The notes below the pieces were generated by a model. That model did not search any database and was not told the DNA's origin. It was given only the letters and a program-made list of their open reading frames with translations. A DNA stretch of 64,000 bases from Nostoc paludosum FACHB-159 (GTDB lineage: Bacteria; Cyanobacteriota; Cyanobacteriia; Cyanobacteriales; Nostocaceae). Location of the stretch: positions 496,001-560,000 of the forward strand of contig NZ_JACJTU010000001.1 in assembly GCF_014698835.1 (NCBI RefSeq), written 5' to 3'. The first letter of the stretch is position 1. Each line of letters begins with the position of its first letter. Position numbers and translations under genes: made by a program. Positions 37,274 to 47,210 of the stretch are shown piece after piece.

Positions 37274-37909
37274 GTGAAAATTAAGCCAATGTTAGCACGT
37301 CTGCAAAGTGCCATAGGTCGAGATGACTTAATTGAACAAATGGTATTGTTGCCAGAACCCAAAAATCCATTTTCTCAACAATGTGCCACAGCAAATTCTG
37401 TTAACTTAATTGTTGCCTATGATGCTTCTCCGAATAGTCATACGGCGTTGGATCTTGCCTTTTGGATTGCCCATCAAACACGTCTAGCAACCAATACAGA
37501 AGTTACAGTCCAAGCTGTTTATGTGTTAGAAGATCGTGAAAGCAGCCACTATCCAAATATTTTGAATTTTCCCATACAGCAACCTTCATTGGAATGCCAG
37601 ATTAGTGAAATATCAAAATCCCCCACACTTGTTTTAACTCAACCAAAATTGCACACAGCCGTCACTCCCTTGCAAGAAGCCGATAGAATTCTTTGGCAAG
37701 CACGAAGTTTGGCTGAAGAATGGCAAGGTTGTTTCAAATCTCATTTGCGGTTTGGTTCCATTTCCACAGAACTTAAAAAAGTTGTGGAATTAGAAACAGC
37801 CGATATCCTGTTTGTTGGTTGTAAATCTGTCAATCATCCCATGATTGAAGCACTAGATTCTGATTTTCCCTGCGCTGTTTTAGGCATTCCTAGCTGTATT
37901 GAGGAATAA
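37274..37909 (+). CDS. Universal stress protein-like protein
   Basis: A protein of about 211 residues with a UspA-like alpha/beta domain. The start is NLIVAYDASPNSHTALDLAFWIA, and it ends with VELETADILFVGCKSVNHPM and AVLGIPS. The usual ATP-binding glycine motif near the end is degenerate (GCKSVNHP). I prefer GTG 37274 with GGAGAAG eight bases upstream; an upstream TTG at 37241 is less likely. The gene follows the second c-di-AMP riboswitch and precedes an ion transporter gene, with a terminator between. A role in ion or osmotic stress is inferred. Confidence 0.75.
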   Translation: MKIKPMLARLQSAIGRDDLIEQMVLLPEPKNPFSQQCATANSVNLIVAYDASPNSHTALDLAFWIAHQTRLATNTEVTVQAVYVLEDRESSHYPNILNFPIQQPSLECQISEISKSPTLVLTQPKLHTAVTPLQEADRILWQARSLAEEWQGCFKSHLRFGSISTELKKVVELETADILFVGCKSVNHPMIEALDSDFPCAVLGIPSCIEE

Positions 37910-37957
37910 TCGCTATTCAGAATTTCAATAACTATATCAAATTGTAATCTTAGATAA

Positions 37958-37982
37958 GTCACCTAGATTTAGGTGGCTTTTT
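37958..37982 (+). terminator. Rho-independent terminator after the USP gene
   Basis: GTCACCT (37958-37964) pairs with AGGTGGC (37971-37977) across a six-base loop and is followed by five T (37978-37982). It lies between the USP gene and the transporter gene, so the riboswitch transcript may end here. Confidence 0.75.
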
Positions 37983-38020
37983 CGCTACTATCCAATCAAT
38001 TAAACTGCGGGAGTTAAGGT

Positions 38021-39358
38021 GTGGAAAACTGGCAAGCCATCCTCAGTGTGGTTACATTTATTGGTGTCATCATTTTAGTGATGACAGAATGGGTACATCT
38101 CACCATTGCTGCATTATTAGGAGCATTATTATTAGTTTTTAGCAACATTATGACCTTAGAACAAGCTGTTGGTTACATCGGCAACAGTCATGGAACACTC
38201 GGTTTATTCTTTGGAGTTATGGTGTTAGTACGGGCTTTTGAGCCTACCAAAATATTTGAATATTTAGCTACTCAAATAGTCCTCCTTGCCAAAGGAGAAG
38301 GCAAGCGTTTATTACTTGGTATAGTGGCTATTGTCACACCAATTTGTGCTGTTTTGCCGAATGCCACAACAGTCATGTTGTTAGCACCTTTAATTCCACC
38401 AATGGCGCAGGAAGTTGGGATAAATTTCGTACCTTTATTAATTTTAATGGTATTTATTGCTAATAGTGCCGGACTGCTGACTTTAGTTGGCGACCCCGCT
38501 ACCTTTATTGTTGGGGATGCAGTGAATATTAGTTTTACTGACTATTTATTAAAGTTGAGTTTAGGAGGAGTAATTGCTGTTGCCACAGTAATTGCAACAC
38601 TACCATTTTTATTTCGTAAAATTTGGAATACCAAACTAGATAATCTCGAAGAATTGCCACATCCGCAAATTAATCATCCACGAGCTTTAACTGTGGGTGC
38701 AATTATTGTCATTTTTGTGCTGGTATTTTTTGTGATTGGGGAATCTCTTCCAGTTCCCATCTCTCCCGCTGCTGTGGCTTTGTTAGGAGGAGCTTTAGCT
38801 TTGCTGTTATCTCATCATAGCAAAATTGATTCAGTTAATAATATCTTACGTGATGTAGATTGGAGTACATTAATATTTTTTATGAGTATTTTTGTGCTAA
38901 TAGGAGGGCTGGAAAAAACAGGTGTAATCAATGGTTTATCAGGAGTATTAGCCGCTATTTTAGGGAAAAATATTATTTTAGGTTCGCTAGTTTTGTTATT
39001 TGTTGTAGGTATATTATCTAGCTTAGTGCCCAATATTCCTTTAGTGGTGGCGATGGTGCCTTTACTCAAACAGTATCTTGTCACTGTTGGTTTAGCACCG
39101 CCAGAAGTTCTAGCGCAAGATTTTCAAGGACAGTTTCCCCCAGAAGTTTTACCACTGTTTTATGCAATGATGTTTGGTGCAACTTTGGGAGGTAATGGCA
39201 CATTAGTGGGAGCATCATCTAATATCGTAGCTGCCGGGATTTCTGAGCAACATGGAAAGCGAATATCGTTTAAAACTTTTTTGCACTACGGTATTCCAGT
39301 GATGTTATTGCAATTAGTAACTTCGGCTTTTTATGTGTTATTTCGCTTTTTGCTGTAG
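38021..39358 (+). CDS. ArsB/NhaD-type ion transporter
   Basis: A 445-residue membrane protein with about 11-12 helices of the ion-transporter superfamily (ArsB, NhaD, P-protein, CitM-like). Motifs include TEWVHLTIAALLGALLL, FFGVMVLVRAFE, VLPNATTVMLLAPLI, GDPATFIVGD, VPNIPLVVAMVPLL and GATLGGNGTLVGASSN. These suit a sodium/proton antiporter or anion carrier; the substrate is not certain. The start is GTG 38021 after GGGAGTTAAGGT. It follows the USP gene by 111 bases with a terminator between. Confidence 0.88.
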   Translation: MENWQAILSVVTFIGVIILVMTEWVHLTIAALLGALLLVFSNIMTLEQAVGYIGNSHGTLGLFFGVMVLVRAFEPTKIFEYLATQIVLLAKGEGKRLLLGIVAIVTPICAVLPNATTVMLLAPLIPPMAQEVGINFVPLLILMVFIANSAGLLTLVGDPATFIVGDAVNISFTDYLLKLSLGGVIAVATVIATLPFLFRKIWNTKLDNLEELPHPQINHPRALTVGAIIVIFVLVFFVIGESLPVPISPAAVALLGGALALLLSHHSKIDSVNNILRDVDWSTLIFFMSIFVLIGGLEKTGVINGLSGVLAAILGKNIILGSLVLLFVVGILSSLVPNIPLVVAMVPLLKQYLVTVGLAPPEVLAQDFQGQFPPEVLPLFYAMMFGATLGGNGTLVGASSNIVAAGISEQHGKRISFKTFLHYGIPVMLLQLVTSAFYVLFRFLL

Positions 39359-39398
39359 CAAAATTCAGAAGTCAGAATTCAGTTTTATTACAACGAAT

Positions 39399-39427
39399 GT
39401 AGAGACGTTGCATTGCAACGTCTCTAC
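39399..39427. terminator. GTAGAGACGT hairpin repeat, copy 1
   Basis: GTAGAGACGTTGCA and its exact reverse complement flank one T. It stands between the convergent transporter and hli genes and can fold on both strands, so it may end both transcripts. Related copies occur at 44460-44488 and 55361-55390. Confidence 0.6.
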
Positions 39428-39437
39428 TAATCATTTG

Positions 39438-39650
39438 TTAATATCTGATGATGTGCAATACGTCGCGCAGAAAACTATAACCGGCTAAATCCCAAAGTAA
39501 ATAGAAAACAAAGCCAATCATTGCTAGGCGACCATTCCAAATTTCTGCTTGGGGAGTCCAGCCAAACAAAAAGGCATTGCGGTCTACGCCGTTATATTCT
39601 GGTGCAACTGCTGGTAAATCAGTAGATGGACGAGTTTCTTTGTTAACCAT
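39438..39650 (-). CDS. High-light-inducible protein (Hlip)
   Basis: A 70-residue thylakoid protein with one membrane helix and the chlorophyll-binding motif AEIWNGRLAMIGF. Hlips bind chlorophyll and carotenoid, protect photosystem II assembly intermediates and dissipate light energy. The segment GWTPQAEIWNGR is nearly the same as in the neighbouring gene, so the pair is a tandem duplication. It is downstream of the second hli gene with a 41-base gap and is probably co-transcribed. Confidence 0.93.
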   Translation of the reverse strand: MVNKETRPSTDLPAVAPEYNGVDRNAFLFGWTPQAEIWNGRLAMIGFVFYLLWDLAGYSFLRDVLHIIRY

Positions 39651-39691
39651 TTTTTTTCTCCAAAGTTTAGTGTTTTTTAGACATTTAAGAT

Positions 39692-39895
39692 TTAGTAGCC
39701 AACTATCCGCAATATGTCACGCAGGACGCTAAAACCAGCTAAATCCCAAAGTAAATAGGCAAGAAAACCAATCATTGCAAAACGACCATTCCAGATTTCA
39801 GCTTGGGGAGTCCAGCCAAAGAGAAATTCATTGCGATCGCGGCCGTTGTAAGCTGTAGCAACTGGTGGTAAATTGGTAGACGGACGAGTTTCCAT
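39692..39895 (-). CDS. High-light-inducible protein (Hlip), tandem copy
   Basis: A 67-residue Hlip with NEFLFGWTPQAEIWNGR followed by FAMIGFLAYLLWDLAG. The protein differs from its neighbour mainly in the N-terminal tail and the last 15 residues. An AAGGAAAAAA site lies just before the start. It is the promoter-proximal gene of the pair; a long AT-rich region upstream probably holds a light-responsive promoter. Confidence 0.93.
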   Translation of the reverse strand: METRPSTNLPPVATAYNGRDRNEFLFGWTPQAEIWNGRFAMIGFLAYLLWDLAGFSVLRDILRIVGY

Positions 39896-40567
39896 TGTTT
39901 TTTCCTTTCAAATTCAACTACTTTTTAAGTGTTTTATGTGCATCCAAGGTTGCACATTCTTTGGTGAAGACTGTCATTGGTCATTAGTAATTTGTTATTT
40001 GCAACAAATAAACTACAACTGACAATTGCGTTTTATCCGGTTCCAATTATTAGCGAATTTTTGCAATAGTTAGTTGCCATTTTTTTGTCCTCAATTATTT
40101 ATTTGTTAACTTTAATGTAGCTATTTAAATTTAATTTGCTTTCTGCCTGTGGGCACAAACTACAAGCACTTCTTATGACCGATGATTAATTATGTATTTT
40201 TGTAAATAAATCAACCTTGAGAGGGTGATAAAAATAGGTATTTGAACAAATTCTTTGGATTTGTCAGGAAACTCTAAATTTATTAAAAATAAACGAGATA
40301 AAATAAATTAAAAATTTAAAAAATAACGCTAAATATATTAGTGGCAAGTACCAATTTGATTAAGATTTACACCAATAGATAATAAAATTTATATCTTCCG
40401 CTGGATAGGGTTTTCAATCTTTGGAGAGATGCTTTAAACACCTAAATTCCACGATTCTGATCTTAAGAGTTAGGTATTGCCATAGGTACACAGATAAATA
40501 CTAAGAGTTATTTCTCACGAAATTCTTAATCCGCCCAAAAATTAAATCACTAAGACAAGGAAATACA
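39896..40567. other. AT-rich gap between divergent hli and repeat-protein genes
   Basis: About 670 bases with no ORF or RNA gene I can support. It must contain the promoters for the hli pair and for the gene at 40568. I see no clear HLR1 or NtcA box. Confidence 0.45.
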
Positions 40568-43500
40568 ATGTTTGAAAGTACGGAAATCATGCTGGGACTC
40601 TACAAACCACTATTGTGGTTTGCACAGGTTCCGGTAGATCCTTCAGTTGTCACGCCTTCCGGGCCGCGCTTTTTTGTGGCTTTAATCTCCGGCGTGATTT
40701 TAGCCTTTGCTTTTCAATTAGTCCTTACTAATCTCTCCGTTGCAGCCGGTATTTCCTACCTGGGGCGTCCATCCGACTCAGATTCAGATGGTGGCGAAGT
40801 CGGAAGTTTGGGCGGCACTATTCGCAAAGTTGGCACAGCAGTAGGACTTTGGACATTAGTTACTGTAACCATCGCTTTATTAATTGCCACTTTCCTGGCT
40901 GTGAAGTTGAGCCTTGTGATTTTAGACCCAAGGTTAGGAGCAATTCTCGGTTTGGTGATTTGGGGTGCTTACTTTTTGCTGCTGGTTTGGGTAAGTTCCA
41001 CCACCGTGGGTTCGTTAATTGGCTCGGTTGTGAACACGGCCACCTCTGGGTTTCAGGCGATTATGGGGACAGCTACCGCTGCATTGGGGGCAAAAGCTGT
41101 CAATAACCAAGTTGTAGCCACAGCTGAAGCCGCCGCCGCCGCTGTGCGTCGGGAACTAGGAAGCGCCATCGACCCAGTAAGTATCCGAGAAAACATTGAA
41201 GATTATTTAGATAAGCTGCGTCCGCCAGAGTTAGATTTATCAAGGATTCGCAGTGATTTTGAAAATTTACTCAACGACCCCCAACTAAAAGCGATCGCTA
41301 ATAGTCCAGACATCCGCAACATCGATCGCCAAAAGTTTATCGATTTAGTCAGCAGCCGTACTGACCTTTCCAAAAAAGATGTTAGCCGCATTGCTGATAC
41401 TTTGTATAAAGTTTGGCAACAGGTAGTCAGTCAGCAAGCGCCCAGCCAAGACCGTTTGGGTGAATTAATTGACTATCTCAAATCACTGCCACCCGGACAA
41501 ACCAAGACAGATGAACTCAATGCCAAGCTGGATCGGTTAGTGACAGAAATGCGTGGTTCCAAGGAAGCTGAGCAAAAAGCTGCACCTGGCCCAATCCAAA
41601 GCACACTGCAACAAGGAATCTCTGCTTTAACTGGCATAGTGTTGGGACGCGCTGATTTATCCGATTTGGATGTGGAAAAAATCCTGCGTAGTCTGACCAC
41701 CGCCAAAGACAAAGTTACCCAACAAGCAGATAAGCTAGGTTTGCCCACACCATCCCAACCCTATAGTCCAATTCGGGCTGATGTGGAAAACTACCTGTCC
41801 AACACCTATGCTTGGCAACTCAGCCAAGAAAGAATTGCTCAAGAATTCGCCGATGTCATCTATGACCCAGCTGCCGATCCTGGGACAATCCGCAGAGAAC
41901 TAGAACGACTATCCCGCAACGATTTCGTCAATATTTTGCAACAGCGGGGACTACTTACCCAAACCCAAATTCAGCGCATTGCAGACCGGTTAGAAATTGT
42001 TCGCAAAGAAGTGCTGGTGACAGTCACAGCCCAAGAAGAGAGAGAGATTGTACAAGACTTACAACGCCGAGTTGAAAGTTATCTGCTGGTTACTGCCAAA
42101 GCAGAGTTAACACCCGAAGGCATTGAGCGCGATTTTAAAGCACTGTTGCAAGATCCAGAAGCAGATTATGAAACTCTGGTGTTGCGACTGGCACACATTC
42201 AACGTGACGAAATGCGACAGATATTGCTGGAACGTAGTGATATTCAGCTATATGAAGTAGACAGCATTTTGGACGAGTTGGAAAAACAACGCGATCGCGC
42301 TTTAATTGAATCCAAAGGTCTGGCAGAACAAGCACAATATCAAGCTGAAACTTTGTGGTTGAATGTCGAATCATATCTGCGTAACACTGGCAAAACAGAA
42401 CTGAATCCTGATGCCATCCGCGCCGACCTCAAAACGTTACTAGAAGATCCCCAAGCTGGAATTTCTGCCATTCGGGCGCGATTGTCTCGCTTTGACCGCG
42501 ATACTTTAGTACAGTTGTTGAGTCAACGGGAAGATTTGACCCAAGATCAAGTTAATCAAATCATCAACGCCGTGGAAGAGTCGTGGCATGGTATCCGCCA
42601 CGCACCCCAAGCTTTAGCACACAAAGCAAAAGAGCAATACGAATCAGTTACCAACACCATCGCCGATTACCTGCGGAAAACTGGCAAACAGGAATTGAAT
42701 CCAGAAGGTATTCAACGGGATTTGAATAGATTGTTTGAAAATCCCCAAGATGGTGCCATAGCGCTACGCCGTCGATTGTCGCAAGTAGACCGGGATACAT
42801 TGGTGAAATTGCTCAGTCAACGTCAAGACTTGAGCGAACAGCAAGTCAATGAAATCATTGATTCTGTACAAACCTCGATTCGCAACATTGTACGTGCGCC
42901 TCGTCGTTTAGCTACCAGAACACAGCAAAGAGTGGATACATTCAAAGCTTATCTGGAAGAATATCTGCGACAAACTGGTAAAGAAGAACTCAACCCAGAA
43001 GGTATCAAACGCGACTTACAACTACTGTTGCACGATCCGCGAGTGGGGGTAGAAAGTTTTAGCGATCGCCTAGCTCATTTTGACCGTTCTACCATCATTG
43101 CCCTGCTGAAAATTCGTGAAGATATCACCGATGAAGAAGCAGCGCGGATTGCCGATAACATTGTTTCCGTCAGAGATCAATTTGTTGAACAAGTACGGAG
43201 CATCCAACGAGGCATCCAAGATGCAATTGAGGGAGTTTTTGCCCGCATCCGCAACTATCTTAACTCCCTAGATCGCCCAGAACTGAATTATGATAGTATC
43301 AAGCGCGATGTTCGCACATTTTTTGAAGATCCCCAAGCCGGGTTTGATGCTCTGCGCGATCGCCTGTCCTCCTTTGACCGTGATACCCTAGTAGCAATCC
43401 TGAGTTCTCGTGAAGACATTTCCCAGGAAGATGCCAACCGGATCGTTGACCAAATTGAACGGGCACGCAACACAGTATTGCAACGTGCAGAACGTCTACA

Positions 43501-43666
43501 GCACGAAGCCCAACGCCGCCTCGAAGAAGTCAAACATCAAGCACAGCGCCAGGCAGAAGAAACGCGCAAAGCCGCAGCTACAGCAGCTTGGTGGTTGTTT
43601 GCCACAGCAGTAGTCTCCGCCATTTTCTCAGCATTCGGAGGAGCGATCGCTGTAATTCTTCTTTAA
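40568..43666 (+). CDS. Large membrane protein with seven helical repeats
   Basis: A 1032-residue protein with three N-terminal membrane helices (about residues 32-55, 92-117 and 122-145) and one at the C-terminus (about 1010-1030). In between are seven copies of a helical unit of about 77 residues. Each has the pattern YLxxTGKxELNPEGIxRDL, then a short DPxxG, then LSxFDRDTLVxLLSxRxD and an IxxxxE helix. They begin near residues 211, 405, 501, 599, 697, 796 and 894; the last six are spaced 96-99 residues apart. The last stretch is a coiled coil (RLQHEAQRRLEEVKHQAQR). I do not recognise a characterised relative. A structural or tethering role at a membrane is plausible. A terminator follows at 43698. 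Confidence 0.85.
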   Translation: MFESTEIMLGLYKPLLWFAQVPVDPSVVTPSGPRFFVALISGVILAFAFQLVLTNLSVAAGISYLGRPSDSDSDGGEVGSLGGTIRKVGTAVGLWTLVTVTIALLIATFLAVKLSLVILDPRLGAILGLVIWGAYFLLLVWVSSTTVGSLIGSVVNTATSGFQAIMGTATAALGAKAVNNQVVATAEAAAAAVRRELGSAIDPVSIRENIEDYLDKLRPPELDLSRIRSDFENLLNDPQLKAIANSPDIRNIDRQKFIDLVSSRTDLSKKDVSRIADTLYKVWQQVVSQQAPSQDRLGELIDYLKSLPPGQTKTDELNAKLDRLVTEMRGSKEAEQKAAPGPIQSTLQQGISALTGIVLGRADLSDLDVEKILRSLTTAKDKVTQQADKLGLPTPSQPYSPIRADVENYLSNTYAWQLSQERIAQEFADVIYDPAADPGTIRRELERLSRNDFVNILQQRGLLTQTQIQRIADRLEIVRKEVLVTVTAQEEREIVQDLQRRVESYLLVTAKAELTPEGIERDFKALLQDPEADYETLVLRLAHIQRDEMRQILLERSDIQLYEVDSILDELEKQRDRALIESKGLAEQAQYQAETLWLNVESYLRNTGKTELNPDAIRADLKTLLEDPQAGISAIRARLSRFDRDTLVQLLSQREDLTQDQVNQIINAVEESWHGIRHAPQALAHKAKEQYESVTNTIADYLRKTGKQELNPEGIQRDLNRLFENPQDGAIALRRRLSQVDRDTLVKLLSQRQDLSEQQVNEIIDSVQTSIRNIVRAPRRLATRTQQRVDTFKAYLEEYLRQTGKEELNPEGIKRDLQLLLHDPRVGVESFSDRLAHFDRSTIIALLKIREDITDEEAARIADNIVSVRDQFVEQVRSIQRGIQDAIEGVFARIRNYLNSLDRPELNYDSIKRDVRTFFEDPQAGFDALRDRLSSFDRDTLVAILSSREDISQEDANRIVDQIERARNTVLQRAERLQHEAQRRLEEVKHQAQRQAEETRKAAATAAWWLFATAVVSAIFSAFGGAIAVILL

Positions 43667-43697
43667 GGAAAGCAAGTTGTCTCCGCTAAATTTTCAG

Positions 43698-43719
43698 CCT
43701 CCCGATAAGGGAGGTTTTT
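43698..43719 (+). terminator. Rho-independent terminator
   Basis: CCTCCC (43698-43703) and GGGAGG (43709-43714) pair across GATAA, followed by TTTTT. It ends the transcript of the repeat membrane protein. Confidence 0.85.
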
Positions 43720-44067
43720 CTATTTGTATGGTATTGAGAAAGGCAATAGGCAATAGGGTTAAAAAACACTTGTAGAGACGGCAATTTATCGCATCTCGAA
43801 AACCCATAATTTCTATAATTAGTCCTTAACTGAACCGTATTGGGTTAAAAGACTCTTGATTTGAGGGTTTTACGGTTTATGTCCTAAGTTATGCTTCAAC
43901 TGCTATATTGTTTGTTTTTGCCGCTGCAATCTCCGCAATTAGATAGTTGTTTGAGATTTATTGAATGTTTAAATTTGATTAAAGGATTAGCAACAAAATG
44001 TCGGTTTAGCGCCGAAAGAGTATCCGGTAAAAGTTAGTAATCTTTAGCGAAGTAGCAATTGAAAATA
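43720..44067. other. Gap with a truncated repeat
   Basis: About 350 bases. It holds CAATAGGCAATAGG short repeats, a partial GTAGAGACG repeat near 43771 and the sequence CCTTAACTGAACCGTATT near 43829. The last is the same end as the MITE-like element at 2281-2412. No gene is supported. Confidence 0.5.
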
Positions 44068-44358
44068 ATGCAAAACACAGAGAATACAGAAAATACATTA
44101 TTTGATAAAATCTTCCGTGACAGCAATGGCAACATTGTTATAGCTCAGCCGCCAAACCCACCACTTATTCTTTGGGCAGTAGCTAGTTTACTATCTCTGG
44201 TTTTGACTACTGGCAAAATCAATACTGTGTTAGATGTACTAGCAGATGGCGCGTTGTTTACTTGGGCGTGGCTGGAATTATTTGATGGCGTTAATTATTT
44301 TCGCAGAGGGCTAGGTCTTGCAGTATTTATTGTAATTATCGGGTCAAAAATTCTGTAG
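44068..44358 (+). CDS. Small hypothetical membrane protein
   Basis: A 96-residue protein with two or three hydrophobic stretches (PLILWAVASLLSLVLTTG, ADGALFTWAWLELFDG, GLAVFIVIIGSKIL) after a polar N-terminus rich in Thr, Asn and Glu. I do not know the family, but the clean membrane pattern and normal codon use suggest a real gene. ATG 44068 is the likely start; a TTG nine bases upstream is also possible. The function is unknown. Confidence 0.7.
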   Translation: MQNTENTENTLFDKIFRDSNGNIVIAQPPNPPLILWAVASLLSLVLTTGKINTVLDVLADGALFTWAWLELFDGVNYFRRGLGLAVFIVIIGSKIL

Positions 44359-44699
44359 TTAGAGCAGGGAACAGGCAACAGACAAAGAAAGCGTCTTAAT
44401 GTGGGATTTTGACTATCAGTTTCTGTCCTGAAATTAAATATGCGTTATCCTAAACCCTTGTAGAGACGTAGCAATGCTACGTCTCTACTATTTATAATTA
44501 CCGAAGAAAGGCAGAGGGCAGGAGGCAGCAGTTCGACAAGCTCACCGACCAGGCACAAGGAAATTCTGACTTGAAAATGCTATTTAGATGAGTATCTATA
44601 TAGCTCAGTGCCACACCACATTTTCATGCTTGGCTGTGAAACTTGTTTCATCGGGACTGCCCTCTGCCCTCTGCCTTCTGCCTCCTGCCTTCTGCCTTC
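44359..44699. other. Gap with a hairpin repeat and CTGCCTCCTG-type repeats
   Basis: A GTAGAGACGTAGCA hairpin lies at 44460-44488 and a run of CTGCCCTCTGCCTTCTGCC units at about 44655-44699, reaching the 3' end of the convergent dienelactone hydrolase gene. No gene is supported. Confidence 0.6.
44460..44488. repeat. GTAGAGACGT hairpin repeat, copy 2
   Basis: GTAGAGACGTAGCA and its reverse complement flank one A. The arms carry a compensatory pair change relative to the copy at 39399 (TAGCA against TTGCA, matched in the other arm), which supports selection or copying of the folded form. Confidence 0.7.
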
Positions 44700-45533
44700 T
44701 CAAACGCCATATTGCTTAAACCACGCCAAAAGGCGCTGCCAGCCTTCCTTAGCTTCTGTTTCGCGGTAGGAGGGACGATAATCGGCAAAAAAAGCGTGGG
44801 GTGCATCGGGGTAGACGATGATTTCAGATTTGCTGCTGCTTGACTTGAGGCGATCGCGCATTTGCTCTACTGTATCTAGGGGAATACCCGTATCCTGACC
44901 ACCATAAAGTCCGAGAACGGGGACTTTGAGTTTTGAGGCAATATCAACCGGGTACTTGGGTTGAAGTTGAGTAGCATCACCTACGAGTCGCCCGTACCAT
45001 GCTACACCAGCTTTCACGTTAGGATTGTGCGCTGCGTATAGCCAGGTAATGCGGCCGCCCCAACAAAAGCCTGTAATCGCTAATTTATTAGCATTACCCT
45101 TAGCTGATTTCACAGCCCAGTCTACCGTGGCGTCAAGATCGGATAACACTTGGGCATCTGGTACTTTGGCAATAATTGGGCGAATTTCGTCGATACTGCT
45201 TAATTTTGAGACATCACCTTGACGGACAAACAATTCCGGAGCGATCGCTAAATATCCTAACTTAGCAAAGCGGCGAGTGATATCCTGAATATGCTCGTGT
45301 ACGCCAAAGATTTCCGAGAGTACCAGAACAATGGGGAAATTCTCACCAGTGGCGGGTAATGCTCTATAGGCAGGAATTTCGCCATCTTTAACAGGAATTT
45401 TCACTGCACCAGCTATCAAACCTTTGGTATCAGTGGTGATGACTCCAGCAGAAATCGGTTGCACTGCCAAAGCAAAACCCGTCGCCAAGGTGGCTGTGGC
45501 GATAAATTTGCGGCGAGTTATTTCTTTCATCAT
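44700..45533 (-). CDS. Dienelactone hydrolase family protein, Tat-exported
   Basis: A 277-residue alpha/beta hydrolase of the carboxymethylenebutenolidase type. The catalytic Cys is in ITGFCWGGR, the Asp in [10 protein letters not shown] and the His in [12 protein letters not shown]. The N-terminus ([20 protein letters not shown]) is a twin-arginine signal, so the enzyme acts outside the cytoplasm. The natural substrate is unknown; family members cleave lactones and esters. It is a single gene on the minus strand. Confidence 0.92.
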   Translation of the reverse strand: MMKEITRRKFIATATLATGFALAVQPISAGVITTDTKGLIAGAVKIPVKDGEIPAYRALPATGENFPIVLVLSEIFGVHEHIQDITRRFAKLGYLAIAPELFVRQGDVSKLSSIDEIRPIIAKVPDAQVLSDLDATVDWAVKSAKGNANKLAITGFCWGGRITWLYAAHNPNVKAGVAWYGRLVGDATQLQPKYPVDIASKLKVPVLGLYGGQDTGIPLDTVEQMRDRLKSSSSKSEIIVYPDAPHAFFADYRPSYRETEAKEGWQRLLAWFKQYGV

Positions 45534-45688
45534 CTCTACGTTGAATTGGCGAAAGCTTCTTTGTTTCTTATCCGTACAGTACTATAAAATAAATGTTACA
45601 TTTTCGCAATCAGCATACCGGAATATTGACTATATTTGCTACTTCAGTGTTTTTCGTAACTTCTACTTTAAAATAAAGAGTGATCGCC

Positions 45689-46210
45689 TTATTTTTCTCG
45701 ATTTATCCAATTTTCTCCCCCAGCTAACTGGCTCAAATAATCATCCATAATTGCTGGTAATTCCTTCGGCGAATAAGTATATGTTAAAGCCAGGAGATTT
45801 ATTGCTGTAGCTATAATGTGATTTTTATCTACCATCGCTGATAATTGAGAGCGAGTGAATTTACCATTCATCACTTCCTCACTAGCATCTGCGATCGCAT
45901 CTTCCATAACTTCTTCTTCTATCAAATTCTCCCATTCATCTAAATTGATATAGTAAGATGTTTTATTTTCTTTAATATTCAGCTTTTTAATTTGCCGAAT
46001 AGAATTCCGAATAGAAGTGACCCAGGAAGCAGTTAATCTTTGTTCTACTTGGTTTTTAATTAAATGAATCAAGAGGATGTTTAGATAAGCTTCGATATTA
46101 CGCAGAATAGCTTGTTTACTCATTCCCTCTAATTCATCAATAATTGCCAACGCATCTGCATAACGTCCTTCTAAAAGACAAGTTCTGAGGTCTATTAATT
46201 CTTGTGTCAT
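45689..46210 (-). CDS. DUF29-like protein
   Basis: A 173-residue helical protein resembling the DUF29 family that is abundant in cyanobacteria: MTQELIDLRTCLLEGRYADAL, LLIHLIKNQVEQRLTASWVTSIRNSIRQI. Function unknown. ATG 46210 is preferred over the ATG at 46225. Many DUF29 genes occur as dispersed paralogues, and some sit near toxin-antitoxin genes; here it is alone. Confidence 0.75.
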   Translation of the reverse strand: MTQELIDLRTCLLEGRYADALAIIDELEGMSKQAILRNIEAYLNILLIHLIKNQVEQRLTASWVTSIRNSIRQIKKLNIKENKTSYYINLDEWENLIEEEVMEDAIADASEEVMNGKFTRSQLSAMVDKNHIIATAINLLALTYTYSPKELPAIMDDYLSQLAGGENWINREK

Positions 46211-47210
46211 TTTGATTAACCTCAAAAATTCATCATGGTAATTTCAATATAACAATGGCTTATAGCAATTTTATTTGCGGCACTGATTTGGTGGGAGCAG
46301 GCAATGGGCAATGGGCAATAGGTAATAGGGAATATCTGCAATAACTCAAGCAAGCGATATCTTCTGTGCGAGACGCTACGCGAACGATGGGTTACGCCTA
46401 TGCACTTGCAAATAACTGGCTTGGGGTAACCAATATCAGAATATTAAGGCAAACGCTTATGCGATCGCCACCAATACTTAAACAAAACTTATCAATGATT
46501 CCAAGTTAGCAATAAATCTTGTTTGGCAGCTATGAAGTGTAGTATGACAAATACGTAAAAAAGGAATTATGGTAATTTAAATTACTCTAAAACTAGAGAA
46601 AGGACAGCTTTATCCTGGTACTTCTTCCCTCTTGAGCGTGATTATTATTTTTGATAAGAGGTTAATGTATTTTCTAGAAACCCCTGATATTTTTGAAAGT
46701 AGCAAATATAAAAAATCTATTGTATAAACTAGTCATACTAACTAGCAGGATAAATGAATAACAGTAAAATTTAAATATTCTTAACAGAAATTTTAACAGG
46801 TCTCTAAAAAATACTAATTGCTTAACGACTTAAGACAGTGCAATATTTGAACTCAGTACTTATTACTCAGAACCATTTGGCTGAGTATGTAGTAATCTTA
46901 TTTGATTTTTGCAAACTTAAGTTGCAACTTGAAAAGACTTCTTGACTATTGCCTATTCCCTCCTGCCTCCTGCTTCCTGCCTCCTGCCTGGTTGTTGAAT
47001 CTCGACTTCGCTCGATTACCGCGTAGTCGAAACACTGCCTCCTGCTTCCTGCCTCCTGCCTCCTGCCTATTTAAACAAATAACTTCAAAAATCAAAGCAT
47101 ACTGCTATAAAATATCGCCAAGTCACGCCAAATTAGAGACACCAACAGTTAATCTGTTATTTTTAGGGATTAACTTGTCAGCACTTAAATTTATATAGAG
47201 CGAAAAATAC
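46211..47210. other. Long gap upstream of kdpA with repeats
   Basis: About 1000 bases. It contains GGGCAATGGGCAATAGG short repeats (about 46297-46330), a dispersed GCGAGACGCTACGCGAACG repeat (about 46369-46388) and a run of CTGCCTCCTGCTTCCTGCC units (about 46955-47070) interrupted by GACTTCGCTCGATTACCGCG. The kdp promoter should lie between about 46500 and 47200, but no operator is recognisable. Confidence 0.55.

Noticed and set aside
46902..47198. 98-codon open frame ahead of kdpA
   Set aside because: Most of it is CTGCCTCCTG repeat DNA; the product is a repetitive Pro/Cys/Leu string.
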